From positions 1-64,000 of the forward strand of contig JAQBSZ010000016.1 in assembly GCA_027623555.1 (NCBI GenBank): a stretch of DNA of 64,000 nt, in the 5' to 3' direction. The notes under the pieces are model-generated. The model did no database searches. It was given only the letters and a program-made list of their open reading frames with translations, and was not told the origin of the DNA. Position 1 is the first letter of the stretch, and every line of letters starts with the position of its first letter. The position numbers and the translations under genes were made by a program. The DNA comes from Pseudomonadota bacterium. GTDB taxonomy: Bacteria > Pseudomonadota > Gammaproteobacteria > Pseudomonadales > Pseudohongiellaceae. Positions 44,080 through 53,560 of this stretch are shown piece by piece.

Positions 44080-44616
44080 CTAAAGGCGAAACATTTTCCT
44101 GATATTTGTAGCGTCACTGAATGCATGATAGAGGACGGCAGCAATATGCAAAGAGACGACGGCTAACAAGGCCCAACAGGACCACAAGTGCAGATCGGAA
44201 AACAGTATATTCAGGCCATCATCTTCTTCAGTCCAGGCCGGAAACTCAAGCATCCACCAGAATGATGTCGGCCATCCACTGTAAGAAGAGGAGAGGTAGC
44301 CACTGACGCAACAGACCAGGAGCAGCAGATAGGTCAGCAAGTGATCCAACTCTGCCAGCTTCTCAAGCCTGGTGCGAGCAAGCTCTCCTTGCTTTCGCTT
44401 GAGGAAAGTTCTGTTACCAATCATCACCACCACGAAAAGCATCAGTGTTATGCCGATATTCTTATGCAGCTGAAAGGGCAGTTCCCGGTAGGTGAAATTA
44501 TCCGATGGCAGCGGCAAACCCAGCATCCACCAACTGGAGATAAATAGAAAGAATACCGCCGCCGCGACCAGCCAATGGAGCCAGACGATGATGGGGGAAA
44601 GGTTCTCGTCAACCAT
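44080..44616 (-). CDS. Cytochrome b561 family protein
   Basis: A 178-residue inner-membrane protein with four transmembrane helices (LHWLVAAAVFFLFISSWWM, IGITLMLFVVVMIGN, LDHLLTYLLLLVCCVSGYL, LWSCWALLAVVSLHIAAVLYHAF). The haem-ligand His positions are in the first (LHW), second (QLHKN) and fourth (LHIAAVLYH) helices. It belongs to the CybB/YodB group that transfers electrons to or from quinone. Its start overlaps the end of the upstream gene by 8 bases. Confidence 0.88.
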   Translation of the reverse strand: MVDENLSPIIVWLHWLVAAAVFFLFISSWWMLGLPLPSDNFTYRELPFQLHKNIGITLMLFVVVMIGNRTFLKRKQGELARTRLEKLAELDHLLTYLLLLVCCVSGYLSSSYSGWPTSFWWMLEFPAWTEEDDGLNILFSDLHLWSCWALLAVVSLHIAAVLYHAFSDATNIRKMFRL

Positions 44617-45163
44617 CCTGCGCCTGTTGCTGGTGTTGCGCCAGTGCCCCGGTAAACAGACTCAGGTGAATGAAGAACCAGAGCAAGGCAGGCCCGAGTA
44701 ATTGCGCACGCAGCAGAGGACCGGTATTGAGTGCGGCGATAAAGCCAGCGCCATCCAAAACCAGCAGCAAGCCGAATACAGGAACAGCCAGACTAACCAT
44801 GCCTCGTTTCTCAACGACCAAACCCATGCCAATAGCAACCGAAAGCACTGCCGCCAGGCCGCTAGCTGTAGCAAGCAACAATTTGAAAGATCGGTACCAG
44901 GCGGGGCTGGAGGCAAACATGATCTGCACATTGCTGACCATCAACTGGCATTCTTCCAGGGAGAGTGCTTCTTCTTCGAGTTCGTCCGGACGGCAGTCTG
45001 CGGCAATGCCGAGTTCGGCTGCCGTACCTGGTGCAATGACCGCCTGCTGCAGCACTTCGGTACCCTGATAGGCTAGCAGCAGGAGTCCGAAGAGAACGGC
45101 GACCACACCTAACGAGGTCGGATCAATCCCTGATCCGTGTTTCACTACCTGCCCTTTTTCCAT
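44609..45163 (-). CDS. Putative four-helix membrane protein
   Basis: A 184-residue membrane protein with hydrophobic segments at about 20-38, 90-117, 122-145 and 152-172. No family is recognised. A hydrophilic loop of about 50 residues containing two Cys (DCRPDELEEEALSLEECQ) lies between TM1 and TM2, probably periplasmic. It overlaps the cytochrome b561 gene start by 8 bases, so it may be its partner subunit; this is inference. Confidence 0.6.
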   Translation of the reverse strand: MEKGQVVKHGSGIDPTSLGVVAVLFGLLLLAYQGTEVLQQAVIAPGTAAELGIAADCRPDELEEEALSLEECQLMVSNVQIMFASSPAWYRSFKLLLATASGLAAVLSVAIGMGLVVEKRGMVSLAVPVFGLLLVLDGAGFIAALNTGPLLRAQLLGPALLWFFIHLSLFTGALAQHQQQAQDG

Positions 45164-45180
45164 TGGAAATTCGCTTGTCC

Positions 45181-46488
45181 CTATCGCTCCAGCTGGTTCG
45201 CATACTTGTCGCGGAATCTCTCGTACAGTTGTTGCTGGGTGCCATTGAGATCTATATCGCGACCCTGTATGTAGGCGCCGAGCACCTGGCTGGTACGCAT
45301 GTCCAGTGCATCACCTTCCGAGATGAACAGCGTCGCATCCTTGCCCACTTCCAGAGTACCGACGCGATCGGCAACCCCGAGAATCTCGGCATTCGTGAGA
45401 GTAACCATGGATAGCGCCGTCTCGCGATCAAGACCATAGGCTGCCGCCGTGCCTGCGAAGAAGGGCAGATTACGTTGTCGGTCAATGGATGTTGCGCCTC
45501 CGCCAATACCTACTTTAATACCCGCATCATGAAGCAGGAATGGCGTCTTGAATGGGGTATCGACGTCCTGCCAATCCCGTAACGGCAACTCGTGGATGCG
45601 CTCGTAAATCACCGGTACATTCTGGGCCAACAGAAAATCTTTAACAGCGAACGCGTCCGCGCCTCCCACCAGTACGATATCTTGTACTCCGTAACCACGG
45701 GCAAACCGAATCGCGCTGATGATCTCTCTGGCTTCGTCTGCATGGATGAACAACTTGGCGATGCCGTTGAACAGTGGGCGCATGGCAAGCAGGTTCAGGT
45801 TTAATGGTTGGCCGCTATAGGCCTGCGCATCCTGAAACAGTGAGTGCAGTAATTGGGTCTGACCCTCGTAGTTTTCATTGTCGACGGTTTCAAACAAACC
45901 GGTTTCCGGATTTCGCTCTCGCTGTGTATAGGACGGCCAGTGCATATGCAGTCCGATGTCTTCGGCAAGCATGGCGTCTTCCCAGTTCCATCCGTCCAGC
46001 TTGAACACGGTAGAAGAACCTGAGATAAGACCTCCCTGGGGAGCAACCTGTGCGGTGAGAATACCGTTGAATCGATTAGCCGGGATGATCTCTGAATCAG
46101 TATTGTAGGCAATGGCCGAGCGCACGCTGGCATTGATGTCACCTTCCTCAAGCACGTCGTCGGTTGCGCGTACGCTATTCACTTCGAGCAGGCCGAGTGT
46201 GCTGTTAGGCAAGACGAAGCCCGGATATACATGACGACCCTGTATATCTATTTGCAGGTGATCGGTCAGGTTAATGCCGGCACCCGCTTCACCTACAGCG
46301 GTGATCAATCCTTCGTCAAAGGTGATAATGCCGTTAGTGATGACATTGCCGTTACCGATATGGATGACAGCCCCGATGATAGCGATGGGCTCACTCTGAT
46401 CGGCAGCGGGAACCGGTACGATGGCCCGGACCACTGAGAACAGACCGAGGGGTATGATCAACAAGCTTAAGCCAAGGAGTTTTTTCAT
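45181..46488 (-). CDS. Amidohydrolase family protein, exported, HxH lost
   Basis: A 435-residue exported protein with signal MKKLLGLSLLIIPLGLFSVVRA. It has the amidohydrolase composite domain (IAIIGAVIHIGNGNVITNGI, DEGLITAVGE), a TIM-barrel body with FIHADEAREIISAIRFA, and the C-terminal AYGLDRETALSMVTLTNAEILGVADRVGTLEVGKDATLFISEGDAL. The first HxH metal site (usually PGLIDxHxH) is replaced by YPGFVLPNSTLGL, so a mononuclear or dead site is likely. It overlaps the previous gene by four bases (ATGA type). Confidence 0.85.
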   Translation of the reverse strand: MKKLLGLSLLIIPLGLFSVVRAIVPVPAADQSEPIAIIGAVIHIGNGNVITNGIITFDEGLITAVGEAGAGINLTDHLQIDIQGRHVYPGFVLPNSTLGLLEVNSVRATDDVLEEGDINASVRSAIAYNTDSEIIPANRFNGILTAQVAPQGGLISGSSTVFKLDGWNWEDAMLAEDIGLHMHWPSYTQRERNPETGLFETVDNENYEGQTQLLHSLFQDAQAYSGQPLNLNLLAMRPLFNGIAKLFIHADEAREIISAIRFARGYGVQDIVLVGGADAFAVKDFLLAQNVPVIYERIHELPLRDWQDVDTPFKTPFLLHDAGIKVGIGGGATSIDRQRNLPFFAGTAAAYGLDRETALSMVTLTNAEILGVADRVGTLEVGKDATLFISEGDALDMRTSQVLGAYIQGRDIDLNGTQQQLYERFRDKYANQLER

Positions 46489-49466
46489 CGTCGATCCTCC
46501 CGGCCGCCTGCCACACTGTCGTCATTGTCACCCTCGCTTCCTGCACTGCTGTCTCTGGTGATCGCGCTGATAATGCGGGCACGTTCCCGAGCAATCAGTT
46601 GCCGCAATGAGTTATCTTCCTCACGATCATAGTAGGGTATCCCTTCTATCCAGGTGGTTTCCGCCACGGCATAGACCGAAAGAGGATGATCACTCCACAG
46701 CACCAGGTCTGCATCCTTACCTTCCCGAATACTGCCCATGCGATCATCCAGGTGCAGCAAGATAGCGGGATTCAGAGTCACCATCTTTAAGGCATCGATC
46801 TCGCTGACATTGCCGTACTTAACCGCCTTGGCCGCTTCCTGGTTCAGGCGTCGCGACATCTCTGCATCGTCAGAATTCAATGCCACAACCACTCCAGCCT
46901 GCTGCATAAGCGCGGCATTGTAGGGAATGGCATAACGCACTTCCCATTTATAACCCCACCAGTCTGCAAACGTGGAACCCCCGGCGCCGTGCTGGGCCAT
47001 CTTGTCCGCCACCTTGTAACCTTCGAGGATATGCGTAAAGGTATTGATGTTGAAATCGAAACTGTCTGCCACATGCATCAGCATGTTGATCTCTGACTGC
47101 ACGTAGGAGTGGCTGGTTACGAAGCGTTCGCCATTGAGAATCTCCAGCATGGTTTCTTTTACCAGATCGCGGCGCGGCGCCACGGTATTGCGTTGCTGGT
47201 TGCGAGACAGACTATTGTACTCATCCCAGGTCCTTCCATATTCCTGTGCCTGGGAAAAGGCATTTACAAAAACCTGCTCTACACCCATGCGGGTTTGCGG
47301 ATAACGAATCGAAGTCGGGCTGCGAGAACGCTTAACATTCTCGCCCAATGCGAACTTTATAAATTCATCGGCACCTTCGATGAGAAGATCCTGAGCCGAA
47401 CCCCCCCAGCGCATCTTGATAATTGCTGACTGTCCACCAATAGGATTTGCTGAACCATGTAACAACTGTGCAGCAACCACGCCTCCTGCCAGGTTTCGAT
47501 AGATATTGATATTTTCCGAATCGACCACCTCTTTCATGCGCACCATGCTGGAGTTGGTCTGACCTTCATTGATACTGAACAGCCCAATATGTGAGTGCTC
47601 ATCGATGATGCCGGGAGTGAGATGTTTGCCAGTACCGTCAATGAGGGTTACGCCATTGGCGGAAAGATTGTCTCCCACCTCATCGATGCGACCGTCACGT
47701 ACCAGGACATCAGTGACTACCATTCCTTGCTCTTCATTGGTCCACACGGTGGCGCCACGAATGAGTAAATCCTGTTGCTGGGGCAGGGTCTGTCGCCCAT
47801 AGGCAGAGAAGGGATAGACAACCGGCGCGGGCAATGCAGCTATCTCGTTCACGCCTTCTGTACCAGTATCACTCTCGAGATTCCCGCTGCGAACGAGCTG
47901 CCAATCTACCAATGCACCATCGGGCGTGCGCCCATTGCCGCGCCAGCCGCTGCCTTCAGGCCAGCCACTGAGACGCGCTCGATTGCCTTCTTCGTCGATT
48001 ACGAAACTAATGGAAATCAGATCCTCGCTAAGGTCCAGATTAACCCGGCGCGATTCACCATCGAGCAGCACCAGTTCCGCGCTCGCTTTTCCTGCATCGA
48101 AACTCAGTTCCAGTTCGAAACTCTGATCACCTACTGCAAGCTGATAGATACCCTCGCGACTATCGTAGTCTGGATTCAGGATATACCGCTGGCCCTGAAT
48201 CCAGTTCTCCAGGATCAATGAATCTTCTGCAAGCAGCTGGTCTGATGTAATTATAAAATTTGCCAGGGCAGAAGGCGCCAACTGTCCCACCAATCCGGAC
48301 AACCCAAGCGTTGCGGCCGGAACGGTAGTGAGCGCATCGATGGCCATTCGCTGGGGCAGGCCATTCTTGACAGCAGTGCGCAGGTTCTTCCAGAAATCAC
48401 TCTCTGCACCACTGGATGTTATCGAGAACGGAATTTCCTGCTCGGCCAGAATTCGGGCATTAAAGGGAGCCAGTTCCCAATGTTTAAGATCTTCCAATGA
48501 AACATCATCAGCGGTCAGTGTATCCTCAACCTCCGGTGCTTCGGGAAAATCCACCGGCACGATCAGAGTCGCTCCGGTTGCCTTGATCAGCTCAGCATGG
48601 CGATAGCTGTCACCACTAGTCTTGAGCACATACTGGATTGCGAACTCATCGCCAAGTCTGTCTACTGTCAATGCCTCCTGCCAGTTACCGACTTCCATGA
48701 TCTGGGGCAGCGACTGATAGCGATTCCAGGCTTCCAATGTATCGTCGGTAAACGGCCTGGGTTGCTGATTTACAAACCAGTCTGCATCAAGGTAGGTCTG
48801 TCTCAGTAGCGCGAAGGCTCCCATTAGTGAAGAAGGCATGGACTGCGAAGAGGTCCCCTTGTCCAGGGAATAGTGCGCCGCGACATCTGGCACGACTATC
48901 GCTTCATTGGCATTCCCGTCACCGAGCGTAATCAACGCCGAGGTACCCCGGGCGATACCGTCCGGGCGGAGGCTCAGGACCGAAGAAAAACCCAGCTCGC
49001 GAAACTTCTCCCGTTTTTCCTCATCCGGAGCAAAGGCGGTGCTGGCTCGAAAATTAGTGCGTATTGCATCATTAACATTGAATGCCTGGTCACTCGGATA
49101 GAGATTTTCCGCCGCGCCATTGTCATCTTCGCGCTGCAACTCAGGAATACCGTAATCGGTGTAGATATCGATGAGCCCGGGGTAGATAAAGCGCCCCGAC
49201 AGATCGATCTCGAAATAGCCCTCGGGAATGGCAACATTGTCATCAACCTCAACAATGCGGCCGTCACGAATCAGCAGAGTACCGCCGCTGATGAAAGCGC
49301 CATCGGCCTGATAGATATTGGCATTGGTGAAAGCGTAAGCGCCGGCTCGCTCATCATTGACGCCATTCGGTGTGGCGTTTTCCTGTGCGAATGCTGAAGA
49401 AACGGCGGCAGAAATTAGTAACGCTGTATAAGCAGCAGGAACACACTTTTTTATTTGACTCACCAT
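46485..49466 (-). CDS. Large exported protein with two amidohydrolase modules
   Basis: A 993-residue exported protein, start ATG 49466 (signal MVSQIKKCVPAAYTALLISA). The frame is open further, to 49616, but that extension is Cys-rich and unlike a signal. The N-terminal module has FIYPGLIDIYTDYG in place of the HxH site; the second, from about 600, retains it: GKHLTPGIIDEHSHIG (HSH), NIYRNLAGGVVAAQLLHGSANPIGGQSA, and the C-terminal IREGKDADLVLWSDHPL. This second domain is probably the active metallohydrolase; dipeptides or imidazolone-like amides are typical substrates. A further one-domain paralogue is encoded immediately downstream, overlapping by four bases. Confidence 0.85.
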   Translation of the reverse strand: MVSQIKKCVPAAYTALLISAAVSSAFAQENATPNGVNDERAGAYAFTNANIYQADGAFISGGTLLIRDGRIVEVDDNVAIPEGYFEIDLSGRFIYPGLIDIYTDYGIPELQREDDNGAAENLYPSDQAFNVNDAIRTNFRASTAFAPDEEKREKFRELGFSSVLSLRPDGIARGTSALITLGDGNANEAIVVPDVAAHYSLDKGTSSQSMPSSLMGAFALLRQTYLDADWFVNQQPRPFTDDTLEAWNRYQSLPQIMEVGNWQEALTVDRLGDEFAIQYVLKTSGDSYRHAELIKATGATLIVPVDFPEAPEVEDTLTADDVSLEDLKHWELAPFNARILAEQEIPFSITSSGAESDFWKNLRTAVKNGLPQRMAIDALTTVPAATLGLSGLVGQLAPSALANFIITSDQLLAEDSLILENWIQGQRYILNPDYDSREGIYQLAVGDQSFELELSFDAGKASAELVLLDGESRRVNLDLSEDLISISFVIDEEGNRARLSGWPEGSGWRGNGRTPDGALVDWQLVRSGNLESDTGTEGVNEIAALPAPVVYPFSAYGRQTLPQQQDLLIRGATVWTNEEQGMVVTDVLVRDGRIDEVGDNLSANGVTLIDGTGKHLTPGIIDEHSHIGLFSINEGQTNSSMVRMKEVVDSENINIYRNLAGGVVAAQLLHGSANPIGGQSAIIKMRWGGSAQDLLIEGADEFIKFALGENVKRSRSPTSIRYPQTRMGVEQVFVNAFSQAQEYGRTWDEYNSLSRNQQRNTVAPRRDLVKETMLEILNGERFVTSHSYVQSEINMLMHVADSFDFNINTFTHILEGYKVADKMAQHGAGGSTFADWWGYKWEVRYAIPYNAALMQQAGVVVALNSDDAEMSRRLNQEAAKAVKYGNVSEIDALKMVTLNPAILLHLDDRMGSIREGKDADLVLWSDHPLSVYAVAETTWIEGIPYYDREEDNSLRQLIARERARIISAITRDSSAGSEGDNDDSVAGGREDRR

Positions 49467-49640
49467 GGTGCTTGACCTCTTCCTGATAGGTAGAACGAGT
49501 ATTTTGCAGCAGTTTACAGTCAACTTCCCGTAATTATAAGGGCAGGAGTTTTTCTGGACTTCAGGCTCCCTATCCACTATATGCAATTCAGGTATACTCT
49601 GCGATCTGTGTTTCATTCGTTGACAGGTGGAGGCTAGAAA

Positions 49641-49835
49641 ATGTCATCGTTGTTAAAATTATTATTGCTCTCATCCTGTGCTGTGTTGGTTGCCTGTGGA
49701 TCTGAGGAAACGATTCCACCAACAACTGAACAAGCTGCCACCGAAGTTGTATCTACTGTCGCGGAATCGTTTGCCTCAGAGAACCCCGAATTGGGGTATC
49801 GACAAGTTAACTCTCTAAATCCACAAATACCCTGA
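49641..49835 (+). pseudogene. Truncated lipoprotein gene, 5' part, cut by IS6 element
   Basis: The first 51 codons encode a lipoprotein signal (LLKLLLLSSCAVLVAC, lipobox with Cys at about 19) and a Thr/Glu-rich linker (EETIPPTTEQAATEVVSTVA). From about 49794 the sequence is that of the IS end, so the last 13 residues are IS-derived. The rest of the gene is gone, not present after the IS. GGTGGAGG precedes the ATG. Function is unknown. Confidence 0.7.
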
Positions 49836-50586
49836 TCAAACTACGTCTACACGGCAACTGCCTTTTCCCAAGACGTGAAGGCGCGCTGTCTAAAATATCG
49901 ATAATTTTCAGCTGACACCAAATGCCGGCCAAGGTTGAACAAATTGTACACGGCGGCGTGAGCATTCAAAAACCGCTGGGCCTGCTCCATCGATTTGAAC
50001 TTACGCATGCCCCGCTCTCTCACTCGCGTCGGCTCGTGCGAAAGCTCAGCCCGGTTGTTGGCATACTGCGTTGTATCATGAATCGCCTCTGGAATTAGCT
50101 CTCTGTGTGCAACGCCATAGCTCCTCAATTTGTCCGTCACGATCTGCCGAGGTTCACCTTGATGTTTCTTCAATAGTCGCTTAAAGAAGCGCTTTGCGGC
50201 CTTGCCATCTCGTCTCTTCTGCAAGAATACATCGACCACCTCACCGTCTTGATCCACGGCTCGCCACAAATAATACTGCTTCCCCCGGATCTTCACGAAA
50301 ACCTCATCAATATAGAAAGTATCTCCATACCCTTGGTGTTTTCTTCTCAACCGCCGAGCATATTTCGATCCAAACTTATTGCACCACAATCGAATTGCCT
50401 CATAGCTGACACTAATACCACGTTCAGCCAGTAGATCTTCGATATCTCGATGACTTAGGTTGAATTTATGGTACAGCCATACGGCATATTGAATTATCTC
50501 GGGAGGAAACCTGTGTCGCTTGTATAGAGATTTTGATGATTTCATAGCACAATCATCGCCCAGGGTGAGTTAATTTGACAGTACCC
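49794..50586 (-). mobile_element. IS6-family insertion sequence, about 793 bp
   Basis: The ends are GGGTATCGACAAGTTAACTC (49794-49813) and, on the opposite strand, GGGTACTGTCAAATTAACTC (50567-50586), imperfect inverted repeats matching at about 16 of 20 bases. A single transposase gene fills the middle. Length fits IS6 elements (about 0.8 kb). No 8-bp target duplication is seen (CCGAATTG left, GATGCGGT right), and the flanks are fragments of unrelated genes. Confidence 0.8.
49847..50545 (-). CDS. IS6-family transposase (DDE)
   Basis: A 232-residue DDE transposase. It begins KRHRFPPEIIQYAVWLYHKF with the N-terminal HTH (LSHRDIEDLLAERGISVSYEAI), then the first Asp in DTFYIDEVFVKIRGKQYYLWRAVD, the second in IVTDKLRSYG and the Glu in NNRAELSHEPTRVRERGM. 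Full length for the family, so the element could still be active. Confidence 0.92.
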   Translation of the reverse strand: MKSSKSLYKRHRFPPEIIQYAVWLYHKFNLSHRDIEDLLAERGISVSYEAIRLWCNKFGSKYARRLRRKHQGYGDTFYIDEVFVKIRGKQYYLWRAVDQDGEVVDVFLQKRRDGKAAKRFFKRLLKKHQGEPRQIVTDKLRSYGVAHRELIPEAIHDTTQYANNRAELSHEPTRVRERGMRKFKSMEQAQRFLNAHAAVYNLFNLGRHLVSAENYRYFRQRAFTSWEKAVAV

Positions 50587-52023
50587 GATGCGGTGCTGTA
50601 TGACAATCTGTCGACACCAAATTATGGCTTCGAATCTACAGCTGCCAATTATGATGTGTTGATCAGTCTCGATCAGGTAGTGGCGCCGGCAAGTGGAGTA
50701 GGCGCGCTATCTGACAATCTATTTCCAGTGTTTAATCTTGGTGCGCAGACCAAGAGCCTGGTATTTGATGAGGTAGGGATTATCGATCTGTCGGCGCAGC
50801 TGGTGGATTCGCTCGATGGCATGACACCGATCGCTTTTATGGGAACCGGGATCAGTTTGCAGGGGAACGTCAAAAATGTCGGCCGATTTATTCCTAACGA
50901 TTTTATTCTGAGTAGCGGCATTATCACTTCACGGCCACTGGCTAATGCGCAGCCGAAAAGTATAACGCCATCTACATTCACTTACATGGGCGAGGAATTT
51001 GGCATCAGCGTTATGGTGACGGCACGCAACGGAGCAATTTCTCATGCCACGACAAGAAACTATGTTGACACGTTTGCGAAGCTGGACGATCTGGATTTCA
51101 CGTTCGATAAATTCTTCGCGATAGAAGAACTGGCGGGAGGGGACAATAACCTCAGCACCAGAATCGCCGATCCTAATGTGGGAGCCAGCCGTACCATTAG
51201 CTGGGGAACTGATCCTGGTACAGATGGTGGCGAGGGAACTCTTAGCGGCAATCTGATCTTCAATCGTCAGGCAAGCCTGGCGCAAGATGGGCCCTATAGC
51301 GCGCTGACAATTGGTCTGAATACTTCGGACAGTGACAATGTACCGTTCGTTCTCGACCTGGATATTGATGATGCCGGCCCTGATGATGTTGCCACAATTG
51401 ACCAGGAAGAATTCAGATATGGCAGGTTGCTGGTGGAGAATGCCTTCGGCTCAGAGCTTGAACCCCTGGGGGTTGGATTCAGGTTGCAATACTGGGATGG
51501 AACGGAGTTTGTTCTGAACACCGACGATAGCAGCACGACGATACTCTATGACGGGTCTACTGCGACCGGTGCTAACCGCGCATTGAAGTACGTGTCAGGA
51601 ACCTTCTTGGAAAACCTGGTTGAGGATATCAATGACGTCCTGGATCCGGGTGAAACCTTTGTCGAACTCGATGCTGTTAACCTCGCCAGTAATGTAGTGA
51701 TCAGCTTCTTCGAGGGCGCTACCCAGCAGCGTTCCGGTGTCGACAGCGATGCCAATGATGAGCAGGATGACATCGCCCTGTTTACTTCCGCTCCTGGAGA
51801 AGGATTTGAGGGTACTGCGATTATTGAATTTGATCTCACTGACGCCACACTGCCGTTTTCACTGGACTTCCTGTCCTATGACTGGCGCGGTTTGGCTGAT
51901 ATCGAAGATGAGAATGAGGACACGGTATATACCGACAATCCGCGCTCGCGTGTAGAGTTTGGTTCCTATCGCGGACACGACCGCGTCATCAACTGGCAAG
52001 AAATCTATATAGGTCCAAATTGA
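50587..52023 (+). pseudogene. mshQ: 3' fragment of mshQ (DUF6701), 5' end lost at IS6
   Basis: About 478 codons remain, beginning at the IS junction (DAVLYDNLSTPNYGF). The last 480 residues of MSHA biogenesis protein MshQ form the DUF6701 domain; the C-terminal signature YTDNPRSRVEFGSYRGHDRVINWQE is diagnostic. MshQ is a large pilus-associated surface or adhesion-like protein of which the N-terminal half and signal are missing here. A start at TTG 50575 is possible but would lie within the IS end. It is therefore a non-functional remnant unless exported by other means. Confidence 0.75.
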
Positions 52024-52049
52024 TTTATCAATCAGGATCTTTGAGTGCG

Positions 52050-52091
52050 ACGAAGCTACTGTGCTCGCAATTGCGAGCGCAGCAGCTTCGT
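52050..52091. terminator. Bidirectional terminator-like hairpin between mshQ remnant and ntrC
   Basis: ACGAAGCTACTGTGCTCGC and GCGAGCGCAGCAGCTTCGT form a 19-bp stem with two mismatches and an AATT loop. It lies between the convergent gene ends. The T-tract is weak on both sides (TATCTTT plus, none minus). Confidence 0.65.
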
Positions 52092-52095
52092 ATCT

Positions 52096-53526
52096 TTACT
52101 TAACTATATCGGAATCTCTTTCCTCCGATATTCCACCTAACTCCTTGATCTTTCGTGTGAGTGTATTTCTACCCCAGCCCAAGAGATTCGCAGCATCACG
52201 CCTTCTGCCGGCGGTATGCTTGAGGGCGATGTCTATCAATGTCCGCTCGAACATCGGGGTCGCCTCATCAAGAATGGAAGTATTACCAAGACTCAATTGC
52301 TGATCCGCCCAGTTCTGGAGTGCCTGAGTCCAGTTGCTGATGCTGGAAGAGTCAATCTCCTGTTCGGAAAATTCCGGTGGCAGGTCGGTAAGGTAGACCT
52401 CGCGGCTGGATGCCATCACCGTTATCCAGCGGCAGAAATTTTCCAGCTGACGCACATTCCCAGGCCAGCTTAGTCCTACCAGGTACTTTTCGGTTTCCGG
52501 GCGCAGTAATTTTGGCTCGACCTGTAATTCTTCGGCAGCGGACTTGAGGAAGTGGCTGGCGAGCTTCGGAATGTCTTCGCGTCGATCGCTGAGCCGGGGC
52601 AGATGAATACGGATGACGTTCAGGCGATGAAACAGGTCTTCCCTGAATTGATGTTCTTGTACAAGCTTTTCCAGATTCTGGTGAGTCGCGGCGATGATGC
52701 GCACATCTACTTTTATCGACGTGTGACCGCCGACCCGGTAAAACTCACCATCGGATAACACACGCAGCAAGCGCGTCTGGGTATCGGCAGGCATGTCGCC
52801 AATTTCGTCGAGAAATAAAGTGCCGCCGTTTGCCTGTTCAAAACGCCCGGTGCGTAGTTGGGTGGCGCCCGTAAAAGCACCCTTCTCGTGACCAAATAAT
52901 TCCGATTCAATGAGCTCTTTTGGAATGGCAGCGACATTCAAGGGAATAAACGGCCTGTCTTTTCGTGGGCTATGGCGATGCAGCGCATGGGCTACCAGTT
53001 CCTTACCGGTGCCGGATTCACCATTGATCAGCACCGAAATATTGGAATTTGCTAGCCGTCCAATGGCCCTGAATACTTCCTGCATCGCAGGCGCTTCACC
53101 GATAATATCCTGGTTCTTCTCGATCACCTCGGCAGTCTTGTCGATATTTTTTGCTCGGGCATGTTCCAGGGCCCGCTGCGTCATTGCTACCGCTTCTTCG
53201 ATATCAAAAGGCTTGGGTAAGTATTCGAATGCTCCCCGGCTATAGGACGACACGGCGCTGTCCAGGTCCGAATGAGCCGTCATAATAATTACCGGCAACT
53301 CAGGGTATCGTTCCCGAATGGTGCTGAGTAGTTCCAGCCCGCTGATGCCAGGCATACGAATATCGCTGATGATTGCGTCAGGAGATTCATGTTCCAGCCT
53401 GTGCAGCAGATCATCACCATTCTCAAAACTCACGGTATGCAAACCTGTATTGCTGAGCGATTTCTCTAACACCCAGCGTATGGATAGATCATCGTCAAGA
53501 ATCCATACTGAATCGTGTGTACTCAT
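52096..53526 (-). CDS. glnG: Nitrogen regulation response regulator NtrC (NR I)
   Basis: A 476-residue sigma-54-dependent activator. The receiver domain carries Asp55 ([10 protein letters not shown]), a Thr/Ser in MTAHSD and the Lys in YLPKPF. The AAA+ domain has Walker A GESGTGKE, the sigma-54-contacting GAFTGA, and Walker B-like [13 protein letters not shown]. The C-terminal Fis-type HTH is [19 protein letters not shown]. Phosphorylated by NtrB under nitrogen limitation, it activates the glutamine synthetase promoter region and others. The gene follows ntrB with a 34-base gap. Confidence 0.95.
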   Translation of the reverse strand: MSTHDSVWILDDDLSIRWVLEKSLSNTGLHTVSFENGDDLLHRLEHESPDAIISDIRMPGISGLELLSTIRERYPELPVIIMTAHSDLDSAVSSYSRGAFEYLPKPFDIEEAVAMTQRALEHARAKNIDKTAEVIEKNQDIIGEAPAMQEVFRAIGRLANSNISVLINGESGTGKELVAHALHRHSPRKDRPFIPLNVAAIPKELIESELFGHEKGAFTGATQLRTGRFEQANGGTLFLDEIGDMPADTQTRLLRVLSDGEFYRVGGHTSIKVDVRIIAATHQNLEKLVQEHQFREDLFHRLNVIRIHLPRLSDRREDIPKLASHFLKSAAEELQVEPKLLRPETEKYLVGLSWPGNVRQLENFCRWITVMASSREVYLTDLPPEFSEQEIDSSSISNWTQALQNWADQQLSLGNTSILDEATPMFERTLIDIALKHTAGRRRDAANLLGWGRNTLTRKIKELGGISEERDSDIVK

Positions 53527-53560
53527 AGATTATTGCACCTGTCTAAATCTAACTTTGTCT

